Source: JACVRN01 sp036403815 (lineage in GTDB: Bacteria; Acidobacteriota; Blastocatellia; Pyrinomonadales; Pyrinomonadaceae). From it: DNA of 64,000 nucleotides. Positions 61,026-64,000 of this stretch are shown here, piece after piece (position 1 is the first letter of the stretch; each line of letters starts with the position of its first letter). Below the pieces are notes generated by a model. The model saw only the letters and a program-made list of their open reading frames with translations. It ran no database searches and was not told the origin of the DNA. Made by a program: the position numbers and the translations under genes. Location: contig DASWQH010000063.1 of NCBI GenBank assembly GCA_036403815.1, forward strand, positions 23,992 through 87,991, given 5' to 3'.

Positions 61026-61555
61026 ATGATGAGAGTTGTCAAAGCTTTTTCCTTTATCGCAATAGCGCTGCTATCAGCTTTAAACTGGATGTGACATACG
61101 ACGGGGCTGAGAAGCGCGGGACGGCTGCGGGCAAGCTTAATGTCGTCGCCAAACGGGTCGTGGTCGAAGGCGACCTGCGCTTTATTTCCGAGGAGCAAAA
61201 GAATCGCGCGCGTGTACGTATGCGAGAGATAGTCGGGAAGAATCTTCCGCGCGCCAGCGCGCAAATCTCTTTTGAAGACTCCTATCCAGCGATGTCGCCG
61301 ACGCCGGGCAATTACGAGCTGCTGCGTGTGCTGGACGAAGCGAGCCGCGCGAACGGGCTAGGACGAATCGTCGCTTTCGATCCGGGCAAGCGCGGCGCGG
61401 GCGATGTCTCCTTCGTAGCTCCTTTCGTCAGCGGGCTTGACGGTCTGGGCGCAGCGGGTGGCGACTCGCATGAACCCGGCGAGTTCGTAGAATTAGATAC
61501 GTTCCCGACTCTAATCAAGCGGGCAGCCCTGCTTATTTATCGTCTCACGCGATAG
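61026..61555 (+). pseudogene. M20 peptidase remnant: signal peptide joined out of frame to C-terminus
   Basis: ATG at 61026 opens a signal-peptide-like frame (MRVVKAFSFIAIALLSA) that hits TGA at 61092. From about 61083 a different frame reads FKLDVTYDGAEKRGTAAGKL and continues to 61555. That part is the C-terminal end of an M20 peptidase: EGDLRFISEEQ, YPAMSPTPGN, VSFVAPFVSGLDGLGAAGGD and LIKRAALLIYRL. Most of the enzyme, including the N-terminal zinc-binding half, is missing (family length about 430). GAGG precedes the ATG. The best reading is a deletion of several hundred bases, or an assembly collapse; see findings. Confidence 0.8.
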
Positions 61556-62003
61556 TTAAAGCAAAGGGCGCGGCATGAGCGCGAAATTGCCACTGGCTTC
61601 GACGAAGCTTCCTCGGTTTCATCTGTGCCTGTAATCTTTTCCTTGCAGATGATTCTACGATGCGATATAAGTTCGGGCGCTTCTTGTGGCGTAAGGCAAA
61701 AACAGGAATGTAGCGAAACCTTTGAGCGTGGCGGGTCGTCCAAGCCACGCCAACTTTATCCCTTTTAATCTACGGCGAGTTCCAAAGTGTAAGCGGCGCG
61801 TCGGGTCTATCAAAAGACAGCCGTTGCCGAAGTGGCCTACAGCCCTCGCCTTCTCCGAAAAGAAACCCTCGCAAAAGTTCAGCGTACATCGGACGCATCC
61901 GGGCTAATTCGCGCCCGGAAGCGCGCCCGCTCTTTCGTAACTTTGGAAACGCCCGCATCGTGCTCACTTATAATTCGGGTCATTTGTCTAAAGGAGACAA
62001 GAG
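61556..62003. other. Intergenic region with promoter for protease gene
   Basis: About 450 bases with no convincing protein frame. A GCGTGGCGGGTCGTCCAAGCCACGCC-type stem (about 61725-61750) could be part of a small RNA. TATAAT at 61969-61974 is a perfect -10 about 30 bases before the next ATG, and AAAGGAG precedes that start. No clear -35 box is visible. Confidence 0.45.
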
Positions 62004-62720
62004 ATGAAAAGGAAAATTTGCAGCCTTGCTTTTGTTGTCGTGATGCTCTTCATGCTTGCGCCGGAATGCACGGCGAGGGATACGGCGAACCTTCTGAAGC
62101 GAGAAGGCTACACGCTCTCTTTAGAGCTGAAGTTCAGCAAGAAGGAACAAAACCCGCTGCAACGCGTTCTCTCTTTCCTTGAGATTGGCCCCAATGGATA
62201 CGCCACGGGCTTTTTTGTTGAAGATGATCTGGTGATAACGGCCTATCACGTGGTGTCTGGAGACCTGAGCATCTCCAAGAAAGCACAGTTGGGATTCGGC
62301 GCGAAGGATATACTGGAGGTCAAGGTGTCTGTGAACGGTTGCCAGGCGACGGTGCTCAAGGTAGATCAGGAGGCCGATCTGGCGCTCCTGCGCGTATGTC
62401 GCTCATCAAAACAGATTGAAGCCCTTACCTTTCAAACGAGCCTCAGCAAAGACGAGAAACTGCTTTTGATTGCCAGACCGCACGGCGACAAGATGGTGCG
62501 GCAGGGAGTATTTTACGGGCCTTATATGACTCGCGGCATGGAGTACTGGTCTGCAAAGCTGGACGGGCGCGACGGCTATTCGGGCAGCCCTGTGTATAAC
62601 GACAAGGCCGAGCTGATAGGAGTCTTCAGCGGCTACGACTGGTCAAAGAAGCTCGCAGTCATCAGCCCCGGAGCAAGAGCGCAGAAGCTTCTGGAAGACT
62701 ATCTCAAGAGCACAAAGTAG
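62004..62720 (+). CDS. Secreted trypsin-like serine protease
   Basis: This 238-residue protein has a signal peptide (about residues 4-24). The chymotrypsin-fold triad can be placed at H82 (VITAYHVVSGD), D125 (DQEADLALLRV) and S193 (GRDGYSGSPVYN). There is no PDZ domain, so it is shorter than DegP/HtrA proteins. The Ser motif is GYSGSP rather than GNSGGP. It may be a periplasmic quality-control or processing protease. The ribosome site AAAGGAG is strong and TATAAT lies upstream. A nested palindrome cluster follows. Confidence 0.85.
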   Translation: MKRKICSLAFVVVMLFMLAPECTARDTANLLKREGYTLSLELKFSKKEQNPLQRVLSFLEIGPNGYATGFFVEDDLVITAYHVVSGDLSISKKAQLGFGAKDILEVKVSVNGCQATVLKVDQEADLALLRVCRSSKQIEALTFQTSLSKDEKLLLIARPHGDKMVRQGVFYGPYMTRGMEYWSAKLDGRDGYSGSPVYNDKAELIGVFSGYDWSKKLAVISPGARAQKLLEDYLKSTK

Positions 62721-62734
62721 TCAGATGTCAAAGT

Positions 62735-63033
62735 CTCGTCGGGGATGATTGATAATAGCCCAGCCATATATGGCTGGGCTATTATCAATACGTGAGGCGC
62801 GATATAAGAAGATGCAAATGTTTTTAGCTCCTTAGGAGCCGGATGTTTATAGTCTCCAGATGCGAGATAAACCTAGCTCCGTAGGAGCTACATGTTAATT
62901 GATGCAGAACATATAGCACCTCGCGGAGCCAGGCTCTTTTTGGAAACTTTAAGCTATAAACATACAGCTCCTACGGAGCCAGGTTCTCTTACGCCGAACA
63001 CACGTTATCAATCGTCCCTGCCGGGACTTTTCA
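62735..63033. repeat. Nested palindrome cluster: AGCTCC array inside a GTCCCG array
   Basis: The left edge (GTCTCGTCGGGGATGATTGATAATAGCCC..., with GCCCAGCCATATATGGCTGGGC) and right edge (ATCGTCCCTGCCGGGACTTTT, 63009-63033) belong to the GTCCCG family seen at 33436 and 53028. Between them, 62825-62980 is an AGCTCCTTAGGAGCCGGATG...GCTCCTACGGAGCC array of the 16684/35490 family. One family appears to have inserted into the other. Confidence 0.78.
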
Positions 63034-63042
63034 TACAAATTC

Positions 63043-63894
63043 CTAATGCAGCGCGGGCTTCTTGATGGTGCCTCCAGAAGCATCTGCCAGCGGGTGTATC
63101 ACTATGAAGGCCGCGCTATCTATCTCTTCGGCCAGCGACTTGACTCGCCCTATCTCCAGACGCGTCACGACACAAAATAGAATATCCTGCTCCGCATCGC
63201 TCAATCCGCCGCGCCCAAGGTACACGGTGACGCCGCGCTTCAGTATGCGAACTATTGACTGGCGTATCTCTTCGCTCCTCTCAGAGATAATGATGACGGC
63301 AGTGTATTCCTCTATCCCGTGAATCAGAAAATCAATCGTTTTGGATGCGGCAAAGTAAGTCAGGATTGAATAGAGAGCGGATTCAATGCCTAGAAAAAAT
63401 GCTGCGGCTGAGAAGATGAAGATGTTCAGAATAAGAATGGCATCTCCGACCTTTAATAGATTGCTGCTCTTGCTGACGAGCAGCGCAGCTATTTCAGTCC
63501 CGTCCAGCACAGCCCCGCCGCGTATGGCGAGTCCTATGCCCGCGCCTATAAAGAAGCCGCCGAAGACAGCCGTCAAAAGTTTATCGGGCGTGATGTCAGG
63601 GAATTTGATGAAGGCTAGGCAGAGGGATAACCCTGTAATTGCCAGCGCGCTTTTAAGGGCAAAGGCTCTGCCTATTTGACGATAGCCGAGAGCTATAAAG
63701 GGAAGGTTGATGACGAGAATCAGAATCGAGAGCGGCCAGCCCATTATATCCGAGAGCAGCATGGATACGCCCGTCACCCCGCCGTCTATGAAACGGCTCG
63801 ACAGCAAGAATCCCTTCAGCCCCAGGCTCGCAGAAAAAATGCCCAGCACAATCAAGCCTAGATTTGCAGACGCTCGCAGAATTCTCTTCATCAA
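63043..63894 (-). CDS. YitT family membrane protein (DUF161/DUF2179)
   Basis: This 283-residue protein has five to six hydrophobic helices in the first 200 residues, with the family blocks GFLLSSRFIDGGVTGVSMLL and FIGAGIGLAIRGGAVLDGTE. A cytoplasmic DUF2179 domain follows (TAVIIISERSEEIRQSIVRIL, RGVTVYLGRGGLS, VVTRLEIGRVKSL, DSAAFIVIHPLADASGG). YitT-like proteins are of unproven transport or signalling function. A palindrome array abuts its 3' end. The rest of the window to 64000 holds only its upstream region. Confidence 0.93.
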   Translation of the reverse strand: MMKRILRASANLGLIVLGIFSASLGLKGFLLSSRFIDGGVTGVSMLLSDIMGWPLSILILVINLPFIALGYRQIGRAFALKSALAITGLSLCLAFIKFPDITPDKLLTAVFGGFFIGAGIGLAIRGGAVLDGTEIAALLVSKSSNLLKVGDAILILNIFIFSAAAFFLGIESALYSILTYFAASKTIDFLIHGIEEYTAVIIISERSEEIRQSIVRILKRGVTVYLGRGGLSDAEQDILFCVVTRLEIGRVKSLAEEIDSAAFIVIHPLADASGGTIKKPALH

Positions 63895-64000
63895 TTAAGC
63901 ATCTCCTTACACACACCCGTAGCCTGTAACGCTTTTGACATTGAATCCAGCCGGAATGGTAAACCCGTAAGAGACAAATTGCGACTCGTGCGGCCAGCAT

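Noticed and set aside
16684..63033. AGCTCC/GTCCCG arrays considered as CRISPR arrays
   Set aside because: Repeats occur as inverted nested pairs, not direct repeats with equal unique spacers, and no cas gene is present.
63653..64000. 115-codon leftward frame at the right edge
   Set aside because: It overlaps the YitT gene in another frame and shows no family resemblance.

Overview
The window looks like a chromosome segment (roughly 55-58 % GC by eye) from an Acidobacteriota bacterium, most likely class Blastocatellia. This is inferred from gene content: a DUF1800/DUF1501 pair, many secreted metallo- and serine peptidases, CocE/NonD and DUF885 hydrolases, Calx-beta/DUF4214 surface proteins, a reg_prop/Y_Y_Y sensor kinase, and almost every gap filled by long perfect palindromes. 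No rRNA, tRNA, CRISPR array, transposase or phage gene was seen.

Layout. 1-1424: a lipoprotein cut by the window edge and a two-gene PilZ unit. 1656-6845: DUF1800 + DUF1501 secreted pair, then a secreted protein sharing the DUF1800 protein's N-terminal domain. 7220-9949: a secreted protein and a cytoplasmic GH13 alpha-amylase, bracketed by two inverted copies of a 262-278 bp composite palindromic element. 10532-13084: a tight run of a PqqD-like protein with a six-cysteine tail, a nucleotidyltransferase, a GNAT acetyltransferase and a lipoprotein. 13279-21227: secreted peptidases (S9, CocE/S15-like, M13). 21298-23323: iclR, two matching operators and a gene that appears to be a malate synthase/isocitrate lyase deletion chimera. 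23388-27352: a caspase-like protease with EF-hand and Tudor-like modules, DinB, a zinc-ribbon protein and a RecQ-type helicase. 27751-38173: hybrid histidine kinase, aminotransferase + APC permease, DUF885, flavin reductase and M28 peptidase.

38329-39426 is a MerR regulator on an apparently leaderless, self-overlapping operator/promoter with a secreted partner. 39494-47055 is all on the minus strand: two B12-binding radical SAM proteins, a Crp/Fnr regulator, and a run of very small genes including an RpoZ-like protein, a free-standing DnaJ-type zinc-finger protein, a RyR-domain protein and a SET-domain protein. Three of these minus-strand units start with a related leader sequence that can fold and that I do not recognise. 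It is my best candidate for an undescribed regulatory element.

47368-64000: TSUP transporter, a zinc-ribbon/CarD-like protein, a two-component system (propeller kinase and NarL-type regulator), a beta-helix/Calx-beta/DUF4214 surface protein, an M16 peptidase, an M20 peptidase reduced to a signal peptide plus C-terminus, a trypsin-like protease and a YitT membrane protein.

Two genes (22451-23323 and 61026-61555) look like products of large internal deletions. They may be real decay or collapsed assembly, and should be checked against reads.
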